This document shows positions 27,704-36,002 of a stretch of 64,000 bases of DNA, in pieces. Position 1 is the first letter of the stretch. Each line of letters starts with the position of its first letter. The DNA is taken from assembly GCA_021775965.1 (NCBI GenBank), contig JAJFGV010000043.1:248001-312000 (forward strand), read 5' to 3'. A program made the translations under genes and the position numbers. This DNA is from Alphaproteobacteria bacterium. GTDB taxonomy: Bacteria; Pseudomonadota; Alphaproteobacteria; Micavibrionales; Micavibrionaceae. The notes below the pieces were generated by a model that was not told the origin of the DNA, made no database searches, and was given only the letters and a program-made list of their open reading frames with translations.

Positions 27704-27718
27704 TTAAAGCACTGTTAA
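27704..27718. promoter_or_regulatory. CtrA-type binding site TTAA-N7-TTAA
   Basis: TTAAAGCACTGTTAA matches the full CtrA consensus exactly, 176 bases before the DUF6782-like gene. The 319-base gap 27576-27894 holds no gene. It also contains TTAACG and TTAATA half sites, one GANTC (27819) and an inverted repeat at 27801-27830. It may regulate the downstream pair or belong to the origin region. Confidence 0.6.
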
Positions 27719-27800
27719 AAAACGTCATTTGTTTTCTATAAAGCCCGCTTTTTCTGTGTTTTAGCAAGAAAGCGTTAATACCTTGCCCCGCATAATGAAC

Positions 27801-27830
27801 ACATACCGTCATTCAAAAGATTCGGTATGT
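27801..27830. repeat. Inverted repeat ACATACCG/CGGTATGT
   Basis: Perfect 8-base arms with a 14-base spacer, 64 bases upstream of the gene start at 27895. The half site GGTATGTCC also occurs in the inverted repeat before flgK (55734-55742). It could be an operator or a leader hairpin. Confidence 0.45.
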
Positions 27831-27894
27831 CCGAAAAGAATAAGGGATTTTTTCGGGAGCGTTATTTGGGGCACATAAAAAGAGATTAGGGTTC

Positions 27895-29208
27895 ATGAGC
27901 GATATATTTGAAAAAACACTAGGGATAACCGAAGCCAACCGGCCAGCATGCCGCGTTGCTTATACGTTGAATAATTCCCAGCCGGTGGCTTGTACGATTA
28001 TCGGTGATCAGCCGCTTTTCTATATGGATTTCGAACATAGCTATGAAGATGAAGAAGATTTCTTTGAAGCCTCCGATCTTGGCATTCTTGAAAGTGAGTT
28101 GCGCACGCTTGAAGAAGAAATTGCCGCCTATGATAAATTTTCGCTTGGCGCCGGTCCTTCGACGGAAGAGCGCGTTTCAGAATTCTTTTCAAATATTGAT
28201 TCAATTACGGGTCAGTCAGAAGAGAAGCCAAAAGATCTGCTCGGGCAGCTCACAGGAATTCTTTCACAAAGCCGTATGATCCAGGCGCACATGGATGTTG
28301 CCGCCGAGCATAATGTCAAAATTACACTATGCGCGCAGGTCGAAAAAGCGTTTTACGATCGCCGTGCCGGCCTCATTCAAATCAATCCGAATATCGATCT
28401 GTCGGAAATGACTCTTTTATGTACGCGTGAGTTGCGTCGTCACTGGCAACATCGTCAGGGCGCATTAATTCATCCGCTGACATTCCAGCCGGATAATGCT
28501 GTGCTGGTGAACCGTGCGCAAATTGCCGATCTTACCGTTGCGATGGTGCGTGGTGCGTGGGAGTTACAACTTTCCGGCTACAAAGATTCCTGGGATCGTG
28601 TTGAGAATTCACCAATGGGTGATGTTGCGCGCTCATTTGCCAGAGAAGCCTTTCTTGATTTCCGTACGATTAATAATGGTCAGGCCAGCGCCGCGGCATT
28701 TGAGTCATGGTTCCTGTCCGAGCGTTGCCGCCAACAGGATAAAACGCTGATCCAGCAGATGCTGGCTGATTATAAAGGCTATGTTTTCGATATGGAAACA
28801 GATGTACAGACAATTACGCCGAACCTTATTTCTGCGCTGGGCGCTATGCCTTACGGCAAAAATTACCTGTCCAGTCATGTCGATATCATTATGAATGATC
28901 CTATTTTTACCGATGTCCGCGACCGTTCGAACGCCAATTTCCTTTGGTTTATTAAGTTTGAGCGCTCTTTCAAGGAAACGGAACAGGAGTTGCAAACTGA
29001 AGGCGATCCTACCGGCCATGATTTTCTTCGTGGCTCCAACCCCCACCAGGATCAAAATCATGAACAACAACAAAGCGCAGAAATTATCACGTTATTCGAG
29101 AACCAACCAGAAAGCGGTCAGCCTCATAAAGGAAAGCGTTCCAAACATAAGGGCGGAAAGTCCAGTGCTGACATCGTTTATCTACGCCGATTCCCCGGCG
29201 ACCTATAA
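27895..29208 (+). CDS. DUF6782-like protein, probably inactive metallopeptidase fold (paralogue 1)
   Basis: 437 aa, cytoplasmic. The central region (about 125-290) has the layout of DUF6782-type putative metallopeptidases: a strand of internal Ile/Leu/Asn residues (AGLIQINPNIDLSEM), then the helix where HExxH would be, here LCTRELRRHWQ, lacking the first histidine. The C terminus is Gln/Gly/Lys rich and disordered. It is paralogous to the next gene (same helix order, WELxxxG, FLSERCR / YLCEERI). The family call is from memory. It overlaps the next gene by 149 bases if that start is right. Confidence 0.7.
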   Translation: MSDIFEKTLGITEANRPACRVAYTLNNSQPVACTIIGDQPLFYMDFEHSYEDEEDFFEASDLGILESELRTLEEEIAAYDKFSLGAGPSTEERVSEFFSNIDSITGQSEEKPKDLLGQLTGILSQSRMIQAHMDVAAEHNVKITLCAQVEKAFYDRRAGLIQINPNIDLSEMTLLCTRELRRHWQHRQGALIHPLTFQPDNAVLVNRAQIADLTVAMVRGAWELQLSGYKDSWDRVENSPMGDVARSFAREAFLDFRTINNGQASAAAFESWFLSERCRQQDKTLIQQMLADYKGYVFDMETDVQTITPNLISALGAMPYGKNYLSSHVDIIMNDPIFTDVRDRSNANFLWFIKFERSFKETEQELQTEGDPTGHDFLRGSNPHQDQNHEQQQSAEIITLFENQPESGQPHKGKRSKHKGGKSSADIVYLRRFPGDL

Positions 29209-30265
29209 CAATGACAATAGAGCAGAGACGGTGAAAATCGAGAGGGTCCATAGCAGAGCTACGCCCAAAGAATCTTTTGGGTTTGAGCAAGAGAGATATT
29301 GCGAAACACCGCAAGTCGCTCTTACGGGTGATGGCGAAAGCCGTTATCTGGCCGATCTGTATGATGCGTGCATTGAACAGTTTGAGCATTACGATTTTGT
29401 GATGGCGCAGAGCCTGAATATTATTGCGGATAGTCCGAGCGGTCGGCTTTTGTTGAAAGAAGCGATGGCGCAGGATTGGCAAGTTGGTTTTGACGAATTT
29501 TCCGGTGATTTATCCGGCGAAGATTTTTATATCGATGTGCCTAATAAGCAGATTTTTCTCGATAACAATGCATTGGCGCCAGAGGCGCTGGCTGACTCGC
29601 CGTATTTTTCTAACGCGGTTGTGCTGTGTTTGACCCGTGCGTTGCGCCAGGTGTGGCAGGAAAAACGTCATAGTGGTTTTGATGAGGAATACGGCCCCGA
29701 ATCTATTTTAATGCTCGAGCGCGTGCGCGCTGCTGATTGTCATGTGCTGGCGGTGCTGGTGGCGTGGGAGTTGCGCGGTGAAGGCCATAATGGTTTGTGG
29801 CGTCATCTGATTGGCTCGGAATCTGGCGATATGGCGATGGCATTTTCAAAACATCTTGAGCGCGATCCGGCATCGTTGTTTGGTGGTGGCGCATTGGCGG
29901 CCTCGTTTTATCAGTGGTATTTGTGTGAAGAACGCATCAATGAATGTGATCATAATACGCTGGAATATCTTGATGCTGTGATGGCGGAAACATCCGAGCA
30001 AAATCCGTTCGGTGATAGAAATGCGCGGCGGCTTGATGTTGAAATTTTGTCTTGCTTGCCGGATAAAACGGCGTATTTGCAGGGTCAGGGTGATAATATC
30101 CTGCGTGATCCGCGCCATGCGGGGCTAAGCGATCCGATCAATCAAACACATCTGTTTCATATTATGCGTGATCTGGAGACTGTGATTGTCGGTGGCGTGC
30201 CGTTTCGGGACGCTGGTTTGGCCGCGAAGATGTTTCCGGGTGATGAATCTATCATAGATGCTTGA
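29060..30265 (+). CDS. DUF6782-like protein, probably inactive metallopeptidase fold (paralogue 2)
   Basis: 401 aa from ATG 29060, the best start because earlier codons lie deep in the other gene's frame; the N terminus would be read in a second frame over the last 149 bases of paralogue 1. Alternatives further in would remove the overlap but leave it without a ribosome site. The core repeats the paralogue 1 plan: KQIFLDNNALAPEAL strand, then LTRALRQVWQ where HExxH is expected, VAWELRGEGHNG, and YQWYLCEERINE. No metal ligands remain in the motif, so peptidase activity is unlikely. Confidence 0.7.
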   Translation: MNNNKAQKLSRYSRTNQKAVSLIKESVPNIRAESPVLTSFIYADSPATYNNDNRAETVKIERVHSRATPKESFGFEQERYCETPQVALTGDGESRYLADLYDACIEQFEHYDFVMAQSLNIIADSPSGRLLLKEAMAQDWQVGFDEFSGDLSGEDFYIDVPNKQIFLDNNALAPEALADSPYFSNAVVLCLTRALRQVWQEKRHSGFDEEYGPESILMLERVRAADCHVLAVLVAWELRGEGHNGLWRHLIGSESGDMAMAFSKHLERDPASLFGGGALAASFYQWYLCEERINECDHNTLEYLDAVMAETSEQNPFGDRNARRLDVEILSCLPDKTAYLQGQGDNILRDPRHAGLSDPINQTHLFHIMRDLETVIVGGVPFRDAGLAAKMFPGDESIIDA

Positions 30266-30331
30266 CATGTTTGCATAAATCTATTAACTCATTCCATAAT
30301 GCAACATTTTGTGAAGATGAGTTAGAAGATA

Positions 30332-30880
30332 ATGGATACTGAAGATAAAGAACCTGTAACAGTCATATCGAAAATACCTGCAATATTTACTAAAAAGGAT
30401 TTTGCTGACCTTTTTAAGCAAGCGCGTTTTCTTAAAACTAAGACTGAAGGAAAAAGAATAATACAAGCAGATGTTGCTAAATATCTTAGTGTAGAACCGG
30501 AATATATATGCAAGATAGAAGGCGGCACTTCTATTCCTGCAAATGAAAAACTTGAAAAGTTCGCAGAATTTTTTGGGTCTTATATACTGTCCGCAGAATC
30601 TCTTATTTATATGGCTATGTGCTTAAGAAAGCCAGATCACATGGCTAATTTGGTCAGGCCTGATGGCAAGGTAATAAAAGGACACTATGAACACTTGCCA
30701 AATATAAGATCACTTGTAGCTCTTATGGAAGATTTTGAAGGTGCTGTAGAAAAAGAAAACATAACCCCGCAGATAGCCGAAGAATTAGCCAATAATTTAC
30801 TAGGCCAATTCCGTACTTGTGTACAAATTTTAAAAAAATCAAAGAATAGTGCTCCGACTTGTGACGTGACGGACCCTTAA
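30332..30880 (+). CDS. XRE-family helix-turn-helix protein
   Basis: 182 aa. Residues about 38-75 form a Cro/C1-type helix-turn-helix (RIIQADVAKYLSVEPEYICKIEGG), with the usual ISxIExG-like recognition end. The C-terminal 100 residues are helical with no known effector domain. It is AT-rich compared with the neighbouring housekeeping genes. It lies between the DUF6782-like pair and ppsR and could control either, but no operator can be assigned. It has no clear ribosome site. Confidence 0.8.
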   Translation: MDTEDKEPVTVISKIPAIFTKKDFADLFKQARFLKTKTEGKRIIQADVAKYLSVEPEYICKIEGGTSIPANEKLEKFAEFFGSYILSAESLIYMAMCLRKPDHMANLVRPDGKVIKGHYEHLPNIRSLVALMEDFEGAVEKENITPQIAEELANNLLGQFRTCVQILKKSKNSAPTCDVTDP

Positions 30881-30885
30881 TTAGT

Positions 30886-30917
30886 TGCTAGGATAAAGCC
30901 TTAATTAATGGGCTTTA
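30886..30917 (+). promoter_or_regulatory. Leader hairpin directly before ppsR, same design as before flgK
   Basis: TTGCTAGGA (30886-30894) runs into a hairpin, TAAAGCC (30894-30900) with GGCTTTA (30911-30917), loop TTAATTAATG. The stem ends 4 bases before the ppsR ATG, where a ribosome site would be. The element at 55710-55743 has the same TTGCTAGGA and CCTTAATT parts but another stem sequence. It may be an extended -10 promoter, an operator or a translational hairpin. Confidence 0.5.
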
Positions 30918-30921
30918 AACC

Positions 30922-31794
30922 ATGACCAACACACCAAAACAGCAACCGAAAAAATTCTATCTGCATCTGATATCCGATGCTACCGGCACAACGTTGCTGG
31001 GGTTGGCGCGGGCGTGTATTGCGCAGTTCGAGGGGATCGAGCCGGTGCAAAAATTCTGGCCGCTGATCCGCACGCAAAAACAGCTTGAGCGCGTCATCGC
31101 GCGCATTGAAACCAATCCCGGTCCGGTAATCATGACGCTGGTTGATAAGGACATGCGGGAGCGTTTGAGCGAGCGTTGCGAGCAGCTCGGTGTGCCGTGT
31201 GTGGCGGTGCTGGACCCGATTATCAGGGGGTTGTCGTCTTATCTCGGGGTGCATGCGCAAGGCGTGCCGGGTTTACAACACACGATGGATGACGCTTATT
31301 TCCAGCGGATATCGGCGCTTGATTTTGCCATGCGTCATGATGACGGGCAAAATTATCAGGGTCTTGAAGATGCCGATGTTATTTTGGTTGGTGTGTCGCG
31401 GACATCGAAAACGCCGACCTCGATTTATCTGGCGCGGCGCGGGGTTAAAACTGCGAATATTCCGTTGGTGCCCAATGTCGTCACTTCTGATTCGGTGTTT
31501 GAGCATGAAAAGCCGCTTTATGTTGGCCTGACGGAATCAGCGCAGCGTTTGCTGCAAATCCGCCGTAATCGCCTGAAAGCGGGGGATGATGAGGGTCAAG
31601 CACGTCGCCACATTCCCGACAATGAATATCTCGATGAGGATAAAATCGAGGAAGAAGTACGCAAGGCACGTCGGCTTTTTTCCAAACATTGCTGGCCGGT
31701 GATTGATGTGACGAAACGCTCGGTTGAGGAAACCGCCGCCGAGGTCATGTCTTTGCTGCAAAGTCATAGAGAGAGAATAAATGGCAGCCGATAA
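30922..31794 (+). CDS. ppsR: Bifunctional kinase/pyrophosphorylase (DUF299; PPSR/PDRP family)
   Basis: Controls phosphoenolpyruvate synthase or pyruvate phosphate dikinase by reversible phosphorylation. The 290 aa protein has the N-terminal LHLISDATGTTLLGLARA segment, LVDKDMRERLSERCEQLG, the conserved YFQRISALDFAMRHDDGQ block and the P-loop GVSRTSKTPTSIYLA near residue 157. Its homologue (RP001) borders the origin opposite hemE in Rickettsia and Caulobacter. Here a few accessory genes separate them. It starts a tight operon with maf, overlapping by 14 bases. Confidence 0.95.
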   Translation: MTNTPKQQPKKFYLHLISDATGTTLLGLARACIAQFEGIEPVQKFWPLIRTQKQLERVIARIETNPGPVIMTLVDKDMRERLSERCEQLGVPCVAVLDPIIRGLSSYLGVHAQGVPGLQHTMDDAYFQRISALDFAMRHDDGQNYQGLEDADVILVGVSRTSKTPTSIYLARRGVKTANIPLVPNVVTSDSVFEHEKPLYVGLTESAQRLLQIRRNRLKAGDDEGQARRHIPDNEYLDEDKIEEEVRKARRLFSKHCWPVIDVTKRSVEETAAEVMSLLQSHRERINGSR

Positions 31795-32377
31795 AAAAAT
31801 TATTTTGGCGTCACGTTCTTTGGCACGGCAGAAAATGCTCGAAGAGGCAGGGCTGGAATTTGATTGTGTGCCTGCCGATCTTGATGAAGAAAATATGATA
31901 GAGGAAATGTTGCAACAGGGAACAGATGTAAAAGAAATTGCAGGTCATTTGGCGCGTGCAAAGGCGCTTCATATTGCAAAAAGTAATTCTGATGGCCTTG
32001 TTATTGGTGCAGATCAGACGCTTGATCTGGGAGGGGAGATGCTCTCAAAAGCTTACTCAGAGCAGGATGCGAAGGATAAGCTGAAACTTTTGCGGGGGAA
32101 AACACATCGCCTCATTTCTGCCGCTTGCGTCGTATGTGGTAATAAAATCTTGTGGGAAGGTAGTGATAGCGCCGCGCTTACTATGAAAGATTTCGATGAT
32201 GACGAGCTGGAAGATTATATTAAAGTTGCAGGTGAGGCGTTGACCCGCAGTGTCGGTGCTTATGAAATTGAAAGCGAAGGACGAGAGCTTTTTTCCAACA
32301 TCAAAGGTGATACGCACACCATACTGGGACTGCCGCTGACACAGCTTTTGGCTTATTTGGAGGGGCAGCATGATTAA
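31781..32377 (+). CDS. maf: Maf-like nucleotide pyrophosphatase
   Basis: Hydrolyses non-canonical nucleoside triphosphates or dTTP/UTP. It has the ILASRSLARQKMLEEAGLEF start (S-R-S-x-x-R), the catalytic aspartate region VIGADQTLDLGG, and the C-terminal VGAYEIESEGRELF block with the conserved glutamate. The 198 aa length is standard. It overlaps ppsR by 14 and aroE by 8 bases, so all are translated from one message. Confidence 0.94.
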   Translation: MAADKKIILASRSLARQKMLEEAGLEFDCVPADLDEENMIEEMLQQGTDVKEIAGHLARAKALHIAKSNSDGLVIGADQTLDLGGEMLSKAYSEQDAKDKLKLLRGKTHRLISAACVVCGNKILWEGSDSAALTMKDFDDDELEDYIKVAGEALTRSVGAYEIESEGRELFSNIKGDTHTILGLPLTQLLAYLEGQHD

Positions 32378-33191
32378 AACTTGCGTTATTGGGCATCCTA
32401 TCCTGCATAGTAAGTCACCGCTCATTCATAATTACTGGATCAAGGAGCATGGCTTGGATGGAAGCTATAAAGCCGTCGACGTGGCGTGTGAAAATCTCGA
32501 AAGTGGTATTCGTGACTTGGTTGAAAAAAATTATCGCGGTTTTAATGTTACCATTCCGCACAAAGAATCCGTGATGAATTTATGTGATGACGTCGACGAA
32601 ACCGCGCAGCAAATTGGTGCGGTGAACACGGTGGTGATTGAAGGTGGTAGGCTGAAAGGCAGCAATACCGACGCTTTCGGCTTTATTGAGAACATCCGAA
32701 GCCACGCGCCAGAGTTTAGTTTTGCAGCCGGGTCCGTTGTTGTTTTGGGTAGCGGCGGTGCGGCCAAAGCGGTGGTGCATGGCTTGTTAGAGCATGGCGC
32801 GCCGGAAATTTTTTTGGTTAACCGTACAAAAGAAAAAGCATTGATTCTTGCTGAGTCATGTCTTGCACCGGACAAGGTAAGTATTATTGATTGGGATGAG
32901 CGTAGTAAAATTCTCGAAGGGGCCGCGATGCTGGTCAACACGACCTCTCTGGGTATGGATGGGCAAGCCGCTCTCAGTATCGATTTGGCGCTGTTGCCAC
33001 GCGATGCGCTGGTCACGGATATTGTTTATGCGCCGCTGCATACGGAGCTGCTTAAGGTTGCAAAAAATAACGGCCACAAAATTATCACGGGCATTGGTAT
33101 GTTGTTGCATCAAGCACGCCCGGCGTTTAACGCGTGGTATGGCGTCATGCCGGAGGTAAGCGCGGAGCTGGAAAAAATGGTGCAATCATGA
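32370..33191 (+). CDS. aroE: Shikimate dehydrogenase
   Basis: NADPH-dependent reduction of 3-dehydroshikimate in the aromatic amino acid pathway. Shows SKSPLIHNYW (shikimate-binding serines), NVTIPHKESV with the catalytic lysine near residue 67, NTDAFGF, the nucleotide loop VVLGSGGAAKAVVHGL and the terminal GIGMLLHQARPAFNAWYG. The 273 aa length is normal. Its stop overlaps the coaE start (ATGA). Confidence 0.97.
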   Translation: MIKTCVIGHPILHSKSPLIHNYWIKEHGLDGSYKAVDVACENLESGIRDLVEKNYRGFNVTIPHKESVMNLCDDVDETAQQIGAVNTVVIEGGRLKGSNTDAFGFIENIRSHAPEFSFAAGSVVVLGSGGAAKAVVHGLLEHGAPEIFLVNRTKEKALILAESCLAPDKVSIIDWDERSKILEGAAMLVNTTSLGMDGQAALSIDLALLPRDALVTDIVYAPLHTELLKVAKNNGHKIITGIGMLLHQARPAFNAWYGVMPEVSAELEKMVQS

Positions 33192-33811
33192 TTGTTATTG
33201 GCCTCACCGGTTCTATCGGTATGGGCAAAACGACTGCGGCAACCATGCTGCAACAGCTCGGCGTTCCGGTGCATGATGCTGATCAGGAAGCTCACGATTT
33301 GCAACAACCTGGTAGCGCGGCGATTTTGGCTATAGGTGCGGCTTTCCCCTATTACGAACATCCGGAACTTTACGGCAAAAAAGTTGAAGGTGTCCGGCAT
33401 ATACAACGCAAAGAGATGGTCAAAATCGTATTGGCAGATATGGAGAAACTCGCTACGCTTGAAGGAATTTTGCATCCGCTGGTGCGTGAGGCGCAGAATA
33501 AATTTATTTTAAAATCAAAAAAAATGGGACAGGAGATTGTGGCGCTTGATGTGCCGCTTTTGTTTGAAACGGGCGGCGATGAATTTGTTGATGTGACGAT
33601 TGTTGTGTCTGCGCCATTTCATATACAGGAAAAGCGCGTGATGGAGCGGCCCGGTATGGATGAAGAAAAATTTAATGCAATTTTAGAGCGTCAAATGCCG
33701 GACAGTGAGAAGTGCGAACGTGCTGATTATGTGCTGCAAACCGGCCTGGGCCGGGCGGAAACGATGAATGAACTGAAGAAAATACTAACGGAGATAAAAG
33801 ATAATGCGTGA
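33188..33811 (+). CDS. coaE: Dephospho-CoA kinase
   Basis: Last step of coenzyme A synthesis. The start is at MIVIGLTGSIGMGKTTAA, where the P-loop begins at residue 6; an 18-codon longer frame runs into aroE. The DADQEAHDL motif, LEGILHPLVR and ALDVPLLFETG segments and the lid region are all present. The 207 aa length is standard. Confidence 0.96.
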   Translation: MIVIGLTGSIGMGKTTAATMLQQLGVPVHDADQEAHDLQQPGSAAILAIGAAFPYYEHPELYGKKVEGVRHIQRKEMVKIVLADMEKLATLEGILHPLVREAQNKFILKSKKMGQEIVALDVPLLFETGGDEFVDVTIVVSAPFHIQEKRVMERPGMDEEKFNAILERQMPDSEKCERADYVLQTGLGRAETMNELKKILTEIKDNA

Positions 33812-34502
33812 AATTGTTCTTGATACTGAAACCACAGGTATGGACCCGGAGGACGGGCACAAAATTATTGAGATTGGCTGTGTTGAACTCGACAATCATT
33901 TGCCGTCGGGCAAAACGCTGCAGCTTTATATCAACCCGGAGCGCGATATTCCACCTGAGGCCACCGCCGTGCACGGGATTACCGATGAATTTATCAAGGA
34001 CAAGCCGGTGTTTTCGGAGGTGTTTGATCAGTTTCTCGAATTTATCGGTGACGGCAAGCTGGTTATTCACAATGCCGAGTTCGATATGAAATTCATCAAT
34101 TCTGAGCTGGGCAAAGTCGGGCATCAGCCGATTCCCTGGACGCAAGTCAAAGATACGCTCACCATGGCGCGGCAAAAATTCCCCGGCTCTCCGGCTAATC
34201 TGGATGCGTTGTGTCGGCGTTTTGGCATTGATAATACGGAGCGCACTTATCACGGCGCGTTGCTGGATTCGGAGTTGTTATCGGAAGTATATCTGGAACT
34301 TTTGGGCGGGCGGCAGCATGGTCTGGTTTTGGCCGAAGAAAAAACTGCGGACGAAAAGGCTGAGGCGCAAAAGGCGCAGCGTAAATTTCGTGAACCGCGG
34401 GAGCATAAAGTGAGTGCGGAGGAATTGGCGACGCACACAGAGATGGTTGAAAAACTTGATGATGCGCTTTGGAAGAAACATAAAAAGACGGGGACACAGT
34501 AA
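33804..34502 (+). CDS. dnaQ: DNA polymerase III subunit epsilon (proofreading exonuclease)
   Basis: 3'-5' exonuclease of the replicative polymerase. It has the DEDDh set: ExoI LDTETTGMDPEDG (residues 5-17), ExoII VIHNAEFDMKFI near residue 90, and ExoIII YHGALLDSELL near residue 150. The tail is a charged helix that would contact the alpha subunit. It overlaps coaE by 8 bases and ends the ppsR operon; 37 bases separate it from the convergent secB. Confidence 0.97.
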   Translation: MREIVLDTETTGMDPEDGHKIIEIGCVELDNHLPSGKTLQLYINPERDIPPEATAVHGITDEFIKDKPVFSEVFDQFLEFIGDGKLVIHNAEFDMKFINSELGKVGHQPIPWTQVKDTLTMARQKFPGSPANLDALCRRFGIDNTERTYHGALLDSELLSEVYLELLGGRQHGLVLAEEKTADEKAEAQKAQRKFREPREHKVSAEELATHTEMVEKLDDALWKKHKKTGTQ

Positions 34503-34539
34503 CACTGCATCCCCGTTCCCACACTTTCGTAACTTGTAA

Positions 34540-35235
34540 TTAGGCTTGCTGCTTATCTTTGTTCGCCAGGTCGTTTTTGAATCTCTCAACATAAAGCTGC
34601 TGGAAATTCACCGGGCTAAGAAGCAGCGGTGGATAACCGCCCTGCACAGCCATTTCGCTTAAAATCTGGCGCGCGAATGGGAAGGCCAGACGTGGCACTT
34701 CGATCAGCAACAGCGGATGAATTTGTTCCTGCGCAACGCCTTTGCCGACGGAAACGGTCGTGCCGTATTGCACTTCGGCGATGAAGACCGGCTTGTCGTC
34801 ACGCGTGGCTTCGACGCTGATGCTGAGCATAACTTCAAACATGTTCTCAAGACCTTCTTCGGTCAATGTGCGGGCATCGAGGCCGAAATTGACATTCATT
34901 TTCGGAGCTGGCTGGCCGGCGCGCAAAGCTTGCGGAGCGCTGGGGTTTTCAAAAGACGCATCACGCACATATTGACCGTGAATGATCAGCGGCAAATTGT
35001 CGATTTGCTGTTGTTGTGGCGCTTGTTGTTGGGCGGCTTGTGGCTGAGTTTCAGCTTCAGCTTTTTTCGGTGCATCTTGCTTGGCAGCAGTTTTGGCCGG
35101 CTTGGCTTTTTTGTCCTTTTTCGGGGCCTTTTTCTCGGGCGTTTTCGCCTTGGCTGTTGTTCTCTTTACAGGCTTTTTGGCCGTCGGTTTCCCTTGGGCT
35201 TTTGCCTTTGTATCTTTGGTTTTTCTTTTCAACAT
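34540..35235 (-). CDS. secB: Protein-export chaperone SecB with a long basic N-terminal extension
   Basis: Holds preproteins unfolded for SecA. The SecB core is residues about 78-231: LPLIIHGQYVRDASFENP, NVNFGLDARTL, EVQYGTTVSVG, HPLLLIEVPRLAFPFARQIL, PPLLLSPVNFQQLY. The first 77 residues are almost only Lys, Ala, Pro, Thr, Gln and Glu (KKPVKRTTAKAKTPEKK), an extension absent from typical 150-170 aa SecB. The ATG has a fair ribosome site (GAGGATAT). The gene neighbourhood dnaQ-secB-fxsA-tim44-mltA is common in the class. Confidence 0.94.
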   Translation of the reverse strand: MLKRKTKDTKAKAQGKPTAKKPVKRTTAKAKTPEKKAPKKDKKAKPAKTAAKQDAPKKAEAETQPQAAQQQAPQQQQIDNLPLIIHGQYVRDASFENPSAPQALRAGQPAPKMNVNFGLDARTLTEEGLENMFEVMLSISVEATRDDKPVFIAEVQYGTTVSVGKGVAQEQIHPLLLIEVPRLAFPFARQILSEMAVQGGYPPLLLSPVNFQQLYVERFKNDLANKDKQQA

Positions 35236-35307
35236 AATATCCTCTCAATTTAAAATATGGGTTGTCATAACATACATATTTACGCAACGCAAGCTTTTCG
35301 GCCGTTT

Positions 35308-35769
35308 TTATTCCTGCTGATCAGTGGGATCATCAATTTTCTCATACTCAATATCGATCACATTAGGATCATTTGAAGGGGTATTTTGTGCGCGGCCTCC
35401 ATTGGGTCCCATGGCCATATGAATCTCTGTACGCTTTTTGATGACATCACGTAAAACGGCACGTACAGGCGGAATCAGCAACAAAAACCCAATAGAATCA
35501 GTAACAAAGCCAGGTGTAATCAAGGTCGCGCCGGCGGCAATCAGGCAAACGCCGTCAAAAATCTCATTCACCGGCATGCGGCCCTGGCCGGAGGCGCTTT
35601 GCATGGCGGCAATCGTATGAAGTCCTTGATATTTAATGATATAGCCACCCAGCACCGCGGTAAAAAACGCCAGAAACAGCGTTTTCCACAGTCCCACCCA
35701 TTCGCCGACACTCATGAAAACCATGATTTCGACTAATGGTATGATCACAAATATAATAAAAAACGGCAT
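35308..35769 (-). CDS. fxsA: FxsA family membrane protein
   Basis: Inner-membrane protein; in E. coli FxsA relieves exclusion of phage T7 by F plasmid, while the general role is unknown. The 153 aa protein has MPFFIIFVIIPLVEIMVFMSVGEWVG, the family hallmark (P-x-x-E-I near residue 14), four hydrophobic segments and a polar Asn/Asp-rich tail. It lies 72 bases upstream of secB on the same strand. Confidence 0.92.
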   Translation of the reverse strand: MPFFIIFVIIPLVEIMVFMSVGEWVGLWKTLFLAFFTAVLGGYIIKYQGLHTIAAMQSASGQGRMPVNEIFDGVCLIAAGATLITPGFVTDSIGFLLLIPPVRAVLRDVIKKRTEIHMAMGPNGGRAQNTPSNDPNVIDIEYEKIDDPTDQQE

Positions 35770-35773
35770 CTCT

Positions 35774-35873
35774 AGTCATCCATCTATTCATCTGGACTGC
35801 GTTATTCGTTCCTAGCGTATGTCGTATACGCGTCGGTCACTCATGCCTTGTCCAGATGAAGATATGAATGACT
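35774..35873. repeat. 100-base intergenic inverted repeat
   Basis: 24-base imperfect arms, AGTCATCCATCTATTCATCT... (35774-35797) and ...GATGAAGATATGAATGACT (35850-35873), about four mismatches. Inside is a second palindrome, GCGTAT-GTCGT-ATACGC (about 35814-35830). It lies just upstream of fxsA between divergent genes. The size and nested symmetry suggest a repetitive extragenic element rather than an operator. Confidence 0.7.
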
Positions 35874-36002
35874 ATATTTATTGGCTTGTATCCTGTTATC
35901 TGCGGGGTTTAGTCTATATATTGATAGCTGTAAAGAAAAACGGCGTTAAAGCCCAATATATGGTAAAATGAGATATCACCTCCAAACGGGAAGGGTCATC
36001 AC

